DNA from: Oscillospiraceae bacterium
Lineage (GTDB): Bacteria > Bacillota > Clostridia > Oscillospirales > Oscillospiraceae
Assembly: GCA_017458085.1 (NCBI GenBank)
Contig: JAFTGE010000048.1
Coordinates: forward strand, 1 to 57,165
Direction of reading: 5' to 3'
Length of the DNA: 57,165 bases
In this document: piece after piece, positions 8,490 to 17,451 of the stretch
How positions within the stretch are numbered: the first letter of the stretch is position 1
Layout of the letters: every line of letters begins with the position of its first letter
The notes under the pieces: generated by a model
What the model saw: only the letters and a program-made list of their open reading frames with translations
Database searches by the model: none
What the model was told of the DNA's origin: nothing
Made by a program: the position numbers and the translations under genes

Positions 8490-9512
8490 TCAGATAAACA
8501 GGCTCATGTCGGACTGTTCACCGGCGCCCAGGAAGGTGGAAACGCCGCCCAGCTCGACGCCTTCAATCAGTTCTTCCTTCCGGATCCCCATGATATCCAT
8601 GGACATCTGGCAGGCCACCAGCCGCACCCCATGGGCACGGGCGCTGTCGATCAGTTCCTCCAGCGAACTGACCCCCTTCTCCTGCATGATACCGCGGATC
8701 ATCTTCGCTCCCAGTCCGCCCATGTTCATCCGGCTAAGCCCCAGCTTTTTCGTGCCCCGGGGCATCATAAAACCGAATGCCCGCTCCACAAAGCTCTTGA
8801 CCACAGAGACTCTTTCCGGTTTGCGCAGGATATTCAGTCCCCAGAACGTGAAGAACATCGTCACCCTGCGGCCCATGGCCGCCGCGCCGTTTGCCATGAT
8901 AAAAGCGGCAATGGTCTTATCCAGATCACCGGAAAAGATCACAAAGGTTTTATCGTTCTGCGCCGCAGCGGAAGGCTGCGTGGGCGCTTCCGCCTTCTCC
9001 ACAAGCGCCTCGATCCACTCCGGCTTCAGCTCCAGCTTCAGCAGCTTGTTTCCTGTCCGTTCGCACCAGACGGCGATATCCGAGACGAAGGCATCCTCTG
9101 TGGCTTCCACGCGCACCTTCTGCCCGGTCTGAAGCCCGCTCAGCGTATCCGCGAGCTTCACAACAGGTCCCGGACATTTAAGCCCACGCGCATCCAGGAA
9201 GACCGGCTCGGCCTGCTTCAGATATGTCTGCCAGGCCCGCCAGCCGCCGTCCACATTGGTGGCGTCCAGTCCCCAGTCCTGCAAAAGCTCGGTAACCTCC
9301 TCGCTGAACTGTCCCTCCTGACAGAAGACATAGATCGGCCTGTCCTTCGGCACCTTTTCCAGTTCTTTCCCGATCCGGGAAAACGGAATGTTGACAGCAC
9401 CCGCGATCCCCCCCAGGATCACCTGGTTCGGCTCCCGCAGATCCAGCAATGTAACCGTGCTGAAATCAAGCCTGGCAAACGCTTCGACCGATATGCGTTT
9501 GATATCATCCAT
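8490..9512 (-). CDS. Rhodanese-TusA-DsrE fusion sulfurtransferase
   Basis: A 340-residue cytoplasmic fusion of three sulfur-relay domains. Residues 5-100 are a rhodanese with active-site Cys near 64 (VFCQEGQ). Residues 104-180 are a TusA/SirA domain with the CPGP motif, Cys near 113. Residues 190-340 are a DsrE/DsrF/DrsH-like domain with conserved MGRRVTMFFTFWGL and a Cys in LVACQMSMD. The same three domains occur at the end of longer CoA-disulfide-reductase fusions; here the flavoprotein part is absent. The expected role is passing persulfide sulfur between cysteines. ATG at 9512 has GAGGAG 8 bases upstream; a GTG three codons earlier is possible. Confidence 0.92.
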   Translation of the reverse strand: MDDIKRISVEAFARLDFSTVTLLDLREPNQVILGGIAGAVNIPFSRIGKELEKVPKDRPIYVFCQEGQFSEEVTELLQDWGLDATNVDGGWRAWQTYLKQAEPVFLDARGLKCPGPVVKLADTLSGLQTGQKVRVEATEDAFVSDIAVWCERTGNKLLKLELKPEWIEALVEKAEAPTQPSAAAQNDKTFVIFSGDLDKTIAAFIMANGAAAMGRRVTMFFTFWGLNILRKPERVSVVKSFVERAFGFMMPRGTKKLGLSRMNMGGLGAKMIRGIMQEKGVSSLEELIDSARAHGVRLVACQMSMDIMGIRKEELIEGVELGGVSTFLGAGEQSDMSLFI

Positions 9513-9642
9513 GGGTTTCACTCCTCTGTTTTCCGTTCCTCAACCGCAGTATACGCAAATCAACCTACCAAGTCAACAGGGAATGAGATGTGGCGATGAA
9601 AAGAGGCTCTAAACGCTAAGGCTTTGTTCAAGACACCTCGCA

Positions 9643-10065
9643 TCATGTTAATGCATCGGCAAAATAATCTGTGCCGAGGCAGAAGAAAGTCATCAGCCCG
9701 GTTGCCAGCAGCTTTCCGTCATCGCCAGTGATATTTACCTCCGTCACACAGGTAGACCTCCCCCGGTAACGGACCCATGCTTCGGCCAGGATCGTACCCT
9801 CGCTCTGACTGCGCAGATAATTCACGCTGCTGCTCTGGGTCACATAGTCCCGGCCATCCGTGCGGGCTGCTGTTCCCGCCGCGGTGTCCGCCATCGTGTA
9901 GAATACGCCGCCGTGTAAAATCCCATAGGGGTTCTTGTGCACCTCGGCAGAATCCAGGCGAAGAACCACACGGTCCTTTTCAAGTTCCGCCAGTTCAACA
10001 CCGATCCATGTGATAAAGGAATTCTTCTCTAATAGCTCACGTGCTTTTTCTAAAGCGTCCATCAT
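9643..10065 (-). CDS. PaaI-type hotdog thioesterase
   Basis: A 140-residue single hotdog-fold protein. The motif NPYGILHGGVFYTMADTAAG (about 46-65) is the signature of PaaI/acyl-CoA thioesterase 4HBT domains, with the HGG helix and the following Asp. The rest (VTQSSSVNYLRS, ITGDDGKLLATGLMTF) fits the family. It probably hydrolyses an aromatic or short acyl-CoA ester; the substrate is unknown. AAGGA precedes the ATG-ATG start. It is the last host gene before the island. Confidence 0.9.
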   Translation of the reverse strand: MMDALEKARELLEKNSFITWIGVELAELEKDRVVLRLDSAEVHKNPYGILHGGVFYTMADTAAGTAARTDGRDYVTQSSSVNYLRSQSEGTILAEAWVRYRGRSTCVTEVNITGDDGKLLATGLMTFFCLGTDYFADALT

Positions 10066-10262
10066 TCAATTTCCTTCTGTTTCTTTCAATTGAGGCGCGC
10101 GTTCGTCCATCGGCGGCGCTATCTCGCGCACCTTTTCGCGTCTTATTGTATTTCATATTTCTTTTAAATGCAAGCGCTATGCACCTGTTTGGAACAGGCG
10201 GCGCATGTATGGGCGAACTTTTTTCCTGTGAGGGTCCGAATCCCCTTCACCAACCTATAAGT

Positions 10263-10296
10263 AAAAGCAGCCCACCCTTTCGGGTGAACTGCTTTC
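10263..10296 (-). terminator. Displaced tRNA-Gln terminator
   Basis: AAAGCAG/CTGCTTT outer arms and an ACCC/GGGT inner stem form a hairpin. Read on the minus strand it comes directly after the 23-bp tRNA 3'-end copy and ends in CTGCTTTTA. This is what is expected if the tRNA-Gln at 27.8 kb ended here before the island inserted. Confidence 0.65.
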
Positions 10297-10298
10297 CT

Positions 10299-10321
10299 TG
10301 GCAGCGGGAGAAGGATTCGAA
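10299..10321 (-). repeat. attL: copy of the tRNA-Gln 3' end
   Basis: These 23 bases are identical to 27786-27808, the last 23 bases of the tRNA-Gln gene including CCA. The match stops at both sides (T versus C before, G versus C after). The two copies flank integrase, mobilisation and defence genes and are in direct orientation, so this is the distal attachment site. Confidence 0.92.
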
Positions 10322-10472
10322 GAGCCGGATCGAACGTATCATAGGTGAAAAATAGCTCAAAACAGCAAAATTAATACATTATCGTAACTTTTCCGTGACG
10401 TTTTATCTAATCGGTTCAGGTGCGTACAATCAGGCAAGGGCCGGGTAAGGGTAAAAAAACAGGAGGAAAAGT

Positions 10473-10841
10473 ATGAAACAAAACAGCTTTGAAAAACACG
10501 GCGGAACGTACACGTTGGCAAAGGACTGCCTCATTCCGGATCTGATTCTGCCAGAATCGGAACCGCTTGGCAAGTGGAGCCTGCTGCGAAAGCACTATCT
10601 TCGGGAAAACCACCGGGCGTTGTATTCCAGCTGGCTTCTCACCGGAAAGCTGGATGAGCATCTGAAGCAAATCGAGAAAGACTGCGAGGAACATTTTGAG
10701 CTTATTACCTTGCAGATGGCAGAGCGTGAGAACGTCACCGAGGGACTGAAGGCCGACGACCAGATGGAGTGGCTGCGGTGTATGAACAGCATCTGGAACC
10801 GAGCGGAAGAGATCGTGCTGCACGAGCTCATCTATGTGTGA
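10473..10841 (+). CDS. tnpV: TnpV-like transposon-encoded protein
   Basis: A 122-residue soluble helical protein. It matches the TnpV type found in Tn4451-like and other clostridial mobile elements: LGKWSLLRKHYLRENHRALYSSWLLTGKL in the middle, a Glu-rich helix after it, and QMEWLRCMNSIWNRAEEIVLHELIYV at the end. The function of TnpV is not established. AGGAGG lies about 7 bases upstream of the ATG. It is the first gene inside attL. Confidence 0.85.
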   Translation: MKQNSFEKHGGTYTLAKDCLIPDLILPESEPLGKWSLLRKHYLRENHRALYSSWLLTGKLDEHLKQIEKDCEEHFELITLQMAERENVTEGLKADDQMEWLRCMNSIWNRAEEIVLHELIYV

Positions 10842-10854
10842 GGGGGGTGGCGGG

Positions 10855-11136
10855 ATGCAAGTTTTGGAGGACCTTTACCTCGGCGATATTCGCCCAAGCG
10901 ACCGCAGCTTCAAGCGCAACAGCCAGTATGCCGAACCGCTGGATGAGCTGGTAAAGGTGGGCGACGAGCTGGCGGCTACGCTCAATGAGAAAGAGAAGGA
11001 ACTCTTTGAGAGTTTTATGGATGCCCAGCGGGAAGTGACTGTCCTCACGGACTGCGAGACCTTTTGCTTCGCCTTCAAGCTCGGGGCGAAGATCATGCTG
11101 GATGTATTGACAGACGCACCGATGAAGGAAATCTAA
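10855..11136 (+). CDS. Small mobile-element protein (DUF6809-like)
   Basis: A 93-residue protein beginning MQVLEDLYLGDIRPSDRSF. This start, followed by two charged helices (LDELVKVGDELAATLNEKEKELFESFMDAQ) and FKLGAKIMLDVL, is the pattern of a family common in clostridial mobile elements that I recall as DUF6809. The role is unknown. It follows tnpV by 13 bases and is probably co-transcribed. The ATG at 10855 is preferred over an in-frame start 21 bases earlier. Confidence 0.75.
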   Translation: MQVLEDLYLGDIRPSDRSFKRNSQYAEPLDELVKVGDELAATLNEKEKELFESFMDAQREVTVLTDCETFCFAFKLGAKIMLDVLTDAPMKEI

Positions 11137-11156
11137 TTCAAGACCAACCTAAAAAG

Positions 11157-11191
11157 CACCTGGGAAGCCGCAGTCAGCGGTTTCCCAGGTG
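11157..11191. terminator. Bidirectional terminator between convergent units
   Basis: A 10-bp perfect stem CACCTGGGAA/TTCCCAGGTG lies between the stops of the DUF6809-like gene and the kinase gene. AAAAAG on one side and TGTCTTT on the other fit termination in both directions. Confidence 0.8.
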
Positions 11192-11198
11192 TCTGTCT

Positions 11199-12341
11199 TT
11201 ATAAGGCCCCTGCCGCATCGGCATTCGTTAGTGCGTCAAGCCGCCGGAAAAACATATCCCGGATGGCAGGATCATCAAACCACTCCGCCTTAACCTCGGC
11301 GATCTGATTCAGACCCACAGTGCGCACGGCCTCAATCGCGGCCTCGCGCTGGGACTGCTTTTTTGCGTTCGTTTGGCAGAGCGCACCGTCCAGCGTGTCA
11401 TAGGCCAGGAAGGACTTGTTGAAGTCCATCAGGGGGTAGAGCTTTTCCAGCCTGTTCGTATCGTTGCTGACCAGGAAGCCCCAGTTGCCCCAATGGCGGT
11501 CGGTATTGCCAACCAAGTAGTCGATCAGGTTCATCATGTGATAGGCATAGGCGGACGTCTTCAGCACAAAGGAGTCCCGATCCAGCTCATGGTTGACACA
11601 GTACACATCCACCGCCTCCATGGAGACGAGGCCCTCATCCTCAGAAGTGATGATGCGGCTCCGGGAAACCGGCTTGTCCTCAAAGGTAGACGGCTCATAG
11701 GCCACACTCTCGGCCCGGAAACAACGCGCGATCTTCGAGGCCAGGAGTTCGGCCTTTACGTCGCGCTCATCGCCGTTCTTCAAGAGATAGAATGTCTCGT
11801 TCTCCCGAATCCACGCCTTCGGTGCAACGCCCTGTGTCCCGATGTCCCCGGCCGCGTCGTTGGGCTTCAGCATTTCCGCGTTCTGAACGGTGAGCGACCG
11901 GCCGTTCAGACTGACGTCGGCGAAGGCTCCGGAAAGTGAATGCCGGAACAGGCTGAGATCGGCAAAGCTGACATTCTCCCGATTGAACTTAATCCAGTAC
12001 ACGTCGGTCAGACTAAGTCCGTGATAAGAAATGGCAATAGCGGCACGGTCACGGTCTGTCACGGCTTGCTTTGCACCAATGCTGTTCAGGATCTCCTTGG
12101 CGTATTTGCGATCCGGCGGCAGCACGCGGGAGGAGCACCAGTAATAGAAACTGTTTAGGTTGTTGAGTCGCGCGTCCAGGTCGCCGGCTTCCTCTAGATA
12201 GAGGTTATAGGGCATGAAGGACGGCGCGTAGATCGTGCAGATACCGTCCTCGCGAATGGTGGCGACCTTGCGATCTTTGTGCATGATCGTAAACCGCTCC
12301 CAGCCTTTAGCTAGGACGGCGTAATTGACAGCAATACTCAT
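11199..12341 (-). CDS. HipA-like protein kinase
   Basis: A 380-residue cytoplasmic protein with the C-terminal kinase layout of the HipA/CtkA-like group. The lysine in FYLLKNG (about 193) and the glutamate in KAELLASKIAR fit the ATP-binding Lys and its partner. NTDRHWGNWGF (about 285-295) is the catalytic loop (NxDRHxxN), and LMDFNKSF supplies the metal-binding Asp. The N-terminal 150 residues lack a recognisable HipA N1 domain, and no HipB-like antitoxin is adjacent. It directly follows the phosphatase gene: with ATG at 12341 the gap is 11 bases, while a TTG at 12356 would overlap by 4. The likely reaction is Ser/Thr phosphorylation of an unknown target. Confidence 0.82.
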   Translation of the reverse strand: MSIAVNYAVLAKGWERFTIMHKDRKVATIREDGICTIYAPSFMPYNLYLEEAGDLDARLNNLNSFYYWCSSRVLPPDRKYAKEILNSIGAKQAVTDRDRAAIAISYHGLSLTDVYWIKFNRENVSFADLSLFRHSLSGAFADVSLNGRSLTVQNAEMLKPNDAAGDIGTQGVAPKAWIRENETFYLLKNGDERDVKAELLASKIARCFRAESVAYEPSTFEDKPVSRSRIITSEDEGLVSMEAVDVYCVNHELDRDSFVLKTSAYAYHMMNLIDYLVGNTDRHWGNWGFLVSNDTNRLEKLYPLMDFNKSFLAYDTLDGALCQTNAKKQSQREAAIEAVRTVGLNQIAEVKAEWFDDPAIRDMFFRRLDALTNADAAGAL

Positions 12342-12352
12342 TTCAGCATTTC

Positions 12353-13102
12353 TCAATCATCGAGTATGATGACATTCACCTTCCGGCTAAGTGCCGTGCA
12401 AGCGTCCAGCGCGATCACGCCAGGGCCGTAGTAGGGACTGAAATCCGCGTCCGGCCCGAACTCGGAACCTTTGTTTTCATACCGTGCGTGGCCGTAGGAA
12501 CAATGCCAGTGACCGCAGAGGATGGTCTTGTCCTCGGTGCAGGACTGCGCCGCGTCCATGCCGTTGATCCATCGCGCCCGGCGCCATTCCGCGGGCGTGG
12601 CCTCGCGCCAGTCGGAGCGGTGGCAGAGACTGCCGTCGCGCTCCTGAATACAGGGAATCCAGCCATGAACGAAAACGTAGTGCTCGGTCTCATAGTAGTC
12701 GAGCATAGCCGGGATGATCTGCCGGAAATACGGCGTGTTCTGCGCATCCTCAGCGAAATCATAGTTGCGCACGATAGCAAGCCCGGGATCGTAGCCCGTC
12801 AGTTGCAGGGCCGTCCCATAGGTGCCATTGCTCTTGTGATGCCGGACGGGCAGGCCCTCGTCGATCGTGATCATTTCCTCGTAGAGATCTTCATGATTTC
12901 CTCGAATCAGAATCACGTTGCCCTGCTCTATGAGCTGCAGGATAAACTGCTGCATCTCCACGGCTTCTTGCCCGCGGTCGAAAAGATCACCCAGGATGAT
13001 CAGCTTGTGCGGCTCGGAATCAGTGAAATACCCCGCCTCATCCAGCGCTTTATGAAATTCAGTATAAAAGCCGTGAATATCGGCGGTGATGTAGTATTTC
13101 AT
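12353..13102 (-). CDS. PPP-type metallophosphoesterase / protein phosphatase
   Basis: A 249-residue calcineurin-like phosphoesterase with the full motif set: ADIHG (residues 7-11), GDLFDRG (about 38-44), RGNHE (about 70-74), HGWIP (about 145) and CGHWH (about 198). GDxxDRG plus GNHE is the protein Ser/Thr phosphatase or ApaH-like subgroup with two metal ions. It lies 25 bases after the nuclease stop and immediately before the kinase, so it probably opposes or restrains that kinase. That role is inference; ApaH-like dinucleotide hydrolysis is the alternative. Confidence 0.85.
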   Translation of the reverse strand: MKYYITADIHGFYTEFHKALDEAGYFTDSEPHKLIILGDLFDRGQEAVEMQQFILQLIEQGNVILIRGNHEDLYEEMITIDEGLPVRHHKSNGTYGTALQLTGYDPGLAIVRNYDFAEDAQNTPYFRQIIPAMLDYYETEHYVFVHGWIPCIQERDGSLCHRSDWREATPAEWRRARWINGMDAAQSCTEDKTILCGHWHCSYGHARYENKGSEFGPDADFSPYYGPGVIALDACTALSRKVNVIILDD

Positions 13103-13127
13103 AAGACATACTTTCAGTTTGAAGTGC

Positions 13128-14195
13128 TCACTCGATTCCCCAACATTTCTTCAAGCGGTCAACGGTGAAGTTCCATCTCTCAGCCTGCGGGCGGCAGACA
13201 GAGTTCTGGTTTCCAAAGAAGCCAAGCTCTTTTACAGCCTCAGAAGTATGAACGGTTTTAATCCATTGAACCTTTACTACATACTCCGCATTTTCGGGAT
13301 CATCGGCTGAATAAAGATAGTCCCCGCGGAGCGAAAGATCTGCCATCTTTACTTTTTCGCCTTTATGCTCGAAGATGGCATCCTTGGCCTGCTGCGCTGG
13401 CTCAGTGACTATACCAACACCAACATATCCAGTATGGGGGATATTCACCCAGACACGATCTCCGGGTGACAAAAGGGAGAGGGTCTTCGAGTACCAGCTT
13501 CCGCCGCCTGCAGAGATAAAGCCATACTTTCTCGCATCCTCCCAGTTCCGGGAACCCTCACCGAAGGAAGCATAGTATTCACCATTCCAAGGGCCTTTCT
13601 GTTTCACTTCTGCAGGAGCATATTCCTCGATATCTTCTTCAAACCAAGTACGGCTGATCAACCGCTCATTGCTGCATTGAAAGACTCGGAAAAACAGGAT
13701 GTTAATATCGACACTGTAGGTCTCCCGGAGGAAGCGGATGATTCGCTCTGTCCCGTCGTCCATTTTGGCCGCAACGATGACCATTTTTACCCTCTGATTT
13801 ACACTCCCCTCATCCAGCGCCGTTCCAAACTTCTTTTGAAATGCGGCGTTCAGGGTCTCGTTTCCGTTGGTGAAGGAAAGATACAACTGCGCAATCTCTT
13901 CCGCTGTCATTTTGGAAACGCTAGCAGCATAGTCAATGACCTGTGCAGTAACCTCGCGTGGTGTCAGATCCTTTTTCAGCTCTACTACGACCATATCCCC
14001 GTCGTGATCGATACAAAGAATATCAATGAACTTGCCAGCATCAGTTTTCACCTGATTACTGATAACCAGCCAACCTTTATTCAGGATCTCGATATTGTCC
14101 CGCAGGAGCAACTCAAGCTCTTTTTCGTCGATGAGACTGGCTACCTGCAGGGGCTTTTTCTCATCAAGAGACCAAACAGTATGTGAGATAGGCAT
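13128..14195 (-). CDS. NucS-like nuclease with C-terminal PUA-like domain
   Basis: A 355-residue protein in two parts. The N-terminal domain (about 10-130) has the PD-(D/E)XK layout of DUF91/NucS enzymes: KFIDILCIDHDGDMVVVELKKD supplies the Asp and the ExK pair. The C-terminal domain (about 205-330) has LLSPGDRVWVNIPHTGYVGVGIV, resembling PUA/EVE-like folds that read modified bases. A modification-sensing restriction nuclease is therefore possible but unproven. ATG at 14195 has GAGGT 9 bases upstream and is preferred to the ATG two codons earlier. It lies between hsdR and the phosphatase. Confidence 0.75.
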   Translation of the reverse strand: MPISHTVWSLDEKKPLQVASLIDEKELELLLRDNIEILNKGWLVISNQVKTDAGKFIDILCIDHDGDMVVVELKKDLTPREVTAQVIDYAASVSKMTAEEIAQLYLSFTNGNETLNAAFQKKFGTALDEGSVNQRVKMVIVAAKMDDGTERIIRFLRETYSVDINILFFRVFQCSNERLISRTWFEEDIEEYAPAEVKQKGPWNGEYYASFGEGSRNWEDARKYGFISAGGGSWYSKTLSLLSPGDRVWVNIPHTGYVGVGIVTEPAQQAKDAIFEHKGEKVKMADLSLRGDYLYSADDPENAEYVVKVQWIKTVHTSEAVKELGFFGNQNSVCRPQAERWNFTVDRLKKCWGIE

Positions 14196-14248
14196 ATGCA
14201 TTTACCTCTTTTTATGTTGTTAACATTAAGTATAGATTTATATGGGTT

Positions 14249-17200
14249 TTACGCCACATCCGGATACCGAGTATACACATATTCGTAAATCTGCTGGCGG
14301 TAGTGGGAAATACTGAGATCGTCGTAGCACTCCGGCAGCTCGTTCCAGAGCGTGTCGCGGATCAGTGTATCCACGACCGCCTTAGTCTCCTGCTTGTCCG
14401 TCCAGTGGTCGAGCTGGGAAATCTTCCCCTTGACCTTGGCAAGCAGGGACACGGCGACCTCCTTGATCTTCTTGATATCCGCCTTGGAGAGATCCTCCCG
14501 GAACAGCATGTCGTAGAGCGACAGCTCCTCGTCGCTGGTGAAGCCTTCGCGCACGTAGCGCTGCTGCTCCTGCGTCATGCTCTGGGCCAGGTTCATCAGA
14601 TCCATGAAGGTCTTCTCAATGGCGCTGCGGTCCTGCTCCTGGTTGTAGGCCTCGATAATCTTCTGATACTGCTCGTAGTAGTTGATGCGGTTGGGGTTGT
14701 TGAACAGCATGGCGGCGATGCGCTCTTGGATCACCAGCTCCAGATCCCGGATCACCAGATTCTTCCGCCGGGCCTTGGAAAACTCCCGGCGCAGCAGATC
14801 GAAGTCGATGCCGCTGATATCGAACTGACGCGAGGGCGCGACGCCCTGCTCAGCCGGCTCGATCTGCACATAGTCGTTGATGATACCGTTTATCTCCACC
14901 ATCAGATCTGTCGTGTCCACATGCTTGCGCTTCTTCTGCAGCATGGCATAGATCGCGGCGATAGCGTCGTACTGCTTTTTCTCCCCGCCAGTCAGATCGT
15001 CCCGGTCGGTGTACTTGAAAAGACGCACCATCTCAGAGGCCATCGTGGTGAAGGCTTTTTTGGTCTCGATACTCTCGCACACGGCGTCGCAGGCGTCCAA
15101 AAGCAGGGCCGTCTTCTGGAAGTCCTTTGCGTCGATCAAGGTCTGCAAATCAAAGCCTTGCTCCTCGAGAAAATTTCGAGCCTTTTCGATGACCTCCCGG
15201 ATACGCGCCAGCAGCTGCTCCTTGTCAATCGTTGGGTCGACCGAACTGCCGCCAATGTTGGCAGTGTAATCTGCCAGCGCTTTCCGCAGCGCCTTGACGA
15301 TGCCGATGTAGTCGATAATGAGGCCGTTGGATTTGCCCTCCGCCACACGGTTGGCACGGGCGATGGTCTGCATCAGCGTATGCGCCTTGAGGGGCTTGTC
15401 CAGATACAGGCAGGACAGACACTTGACGTCAAAGCCCGTCAGCCACATGGCGCAGACGAACACGACGCGCAGCGGGTTGTCACGGTCCTTGAACTCCTTG
15501 TCCAGTTCCCGCTTCTCCATCTTGGCTCGATGGGGCAGAATATCCAGTCCCCACTTCTTGAAGGTCTGGATCTCATTCTGATCCTGGGAAATGACCACGG
15601 CCATTTCGGTCTCCCGCATCCACTGGATCTTGCGTTCCAGCTCCTGCGCCTCCTGCTGGGAGGCGTGCTTCTGCTGAATCTCCAGCGCCTCGATCTCCGC
15701 CTGCCAATACTGCTGGACAAAGTTGTACATGCGCACGCAGGTGACCTTGTTGAGGCAGACGAACATGGCCTTGCCGCTGGCCCAGAGATCGGAATAATGT
15801 CCCGCAAAATCCCGTGCGATGGAGCGCAGACGCGGCTCGGCGGTCAGCAGGTGGATCTCCTTGGCAAACTCCGCCTCCAGCTTGTCCTGCTTGTCTACAT
15901 CCAGATCCGCCGCCTCGATGGCGTCCAGGATGCGGTCAGTGATTTCTGGGTTGTGCAGGTCGAGGATCTTCTCACCCCGGTTCTCATAGTAGAGCGGCAC
16001 GGTGGCCCCGTCGTCCACAGCGCGCTTGAAGTCGTAGATGGATATGTAGCCGCCGAAGGTGCGGGCGGTGATGTTGTCGTTGCTAAGAAGCGGCGTGCCG
16101 GTGAAGCCGATGCGTGAGGCCGTGGGCAGCATGCGCATCATATTGTCGGCGAAGATTCCGTTTTGTGTCCGGTGGGCCTCGTCTGACATAAGGATCACGT
16201 CATGATCGGGATAGATCGGCTCGCAGTCCGGGCGGTTGAATTTGTGGATCAGCGTGAAGATGAAGCTGGGGTTGCCGCGGAGCTTGGCTTCCAGATCCGC
16301 ACCGCTGGAGGCGATATACTGCGACGCCTTTGTCCCCTTGCCCAGCAGGCCGCAGTTTTCAAAGGTGTCGCTGATCTGCTTGTTCAGCTCATCCCGGTCG
16401 GTGAGGATCACAATGGTGGGGGAACCCGCAAACTTCCGGCGGATCTTCTGGAATAGCTCTTGCCGCTGCCCTGGGTGTGCCAAAAGACGCCCAGCTTGCC
16501 GTTGTTCAGCTTCCGGGCTGCGTAGGCCTTGACCGCCTCGTTGACGCCCAAGTACTGGTGGTTGCGCGCCAGGATCTTGGCAGTGGTCCCGCCGGAGTGG
16601 TCGTAGAGGATGAAGTTTTCAAACAGGTCGAGGAAGGTCTCCTTCCGGCAGATACCCCGCAGCATGGTTTCCAGTGCGACGTTGCCTGGCTCCTGCTCAC
16701 TGAGGCGCTTCCATTCGTGGAAAAACTCGTACTTGCTGCCCAGCGTACCGACCTTGGCCTCCACCCCGTTGGAGAGGATCAGAAAGGCGTTGTAAGTGAA
16801 CAGATGCGGGATGGTGTCCAGATAGTCCGTGTAGTTGTCGGTATAGGCGTTCTGCACGTCCACCGTGGTGTTTTTGAGTTCTACGAACAGCAAGGGCAAG
16901 CCGTTGACAAAGCCGACGATATCCGTCCGCCTGCGGTAGAGGTCGCCGTGGATCTTCATCTCCTTCACCGCGAGGAAGCGGTTTTCAGTCGGGTTTTGGA
17001 AGTCGATCACCATGGCGCGCTTTGGCTCTGTGTGCCCGTCGGGGTGTCGGTAGGTGACGGGGACTCCGTCCCGCAGAAGGAAGTATTTCTCCTCATTAAC
17101 TTGCAGGAGTGACGAAGTAGAGAGCCGCTGCTCCAATATTCCGATAGCCTCACTGATCTGGGCAGGCGTGATCCAGGGGTTGAATTTCTGCAGCGCGGCG

Positions 17201-17370
17201 CGGAGATCCCGTTTCAGCAGGATCTCTTTATAGCTTGTCCGCCCCAGCGTGCCGTTTTCCCCCAGCACTTCCTTGTTGTAGGCATAGACCACATCCCAGC
17301 CCAGCTCGTCATGCAGGAGGTTTCCCGCGGACTCTTGGACGAGGATGTTTTCGGAATAGTCGTAGGACAT
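14249..17370 (-). pseudogene. hsdR: hsdR, type I restriction subunit, frameshifted
   Basis: The N-terminal part (17370 to about 16450) has the HsdR nuclease domain (VDIVGF...PLLFVELKN, with the ExK pair) and Walker A TQGSGKS. Reading then fails just after GKSYS and resumes in another frame at FQKIRRKFAGSPTIVILTDRDEL, running to 14249 with DEAH-like SDEAHR, SAT-like FTGTP and the C-terminal helical domain. Relatives have about MVFF between SYS and QKI. A loss of about 13 bases between two TTCC copies near 16460 would explain both the missing residues and the frame. The intact gene would encode about 1044 residues. As written, no full motor-nuclease is made. Confidence 0.88.
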
Positions 17371-17451
17371 GGGTGCGTTTCCTCCACAAAATGAAAATAC
17401 CCGTTGTAGGAATTAATACAATTGCTACTTCAACAAGATATCAATGTAATA

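Larger units (their letters stand above)
10066..10472. other. Island left boundary region
   Basis: There is no gene here. From left to right it holds a small hairpin CCTGTT/AACAGG (about 10182-10196), a hairpin that reads as the original tRNA-Gln terminator (10263-10296), the left attachment site (10299-10321), and an AT-richer leader of the first island gene ending in ACAGGAGGAAAAGT before ATG 10473. Confidence 0.7.

Noticed and set aside
10226-10251. tRNA-like 3' fragment on the plus strand (GAGGGTCCGAATCCCC then TTCACCA)
   Set aside because: It resembles a T-arm plus CCA, but the T-stem pairs poorly and no matching acceptor 5' half or cloverleaf is found upstream. It could be a decayed tRNA fragment; support is too weak to annotate.
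10473-10841. Reading the TnpV-like gene as evidence of a separate transposon
   Set aside because: There is no transposase or terminal repeat around it; it is better seen as a passenger gene of the integrative island.
14303-16117. A 604-codon open frame antisense to hsdR
   Set aside because: It has no recognisable domain or ribosome site; the opposite strand carries the helicase motifs.
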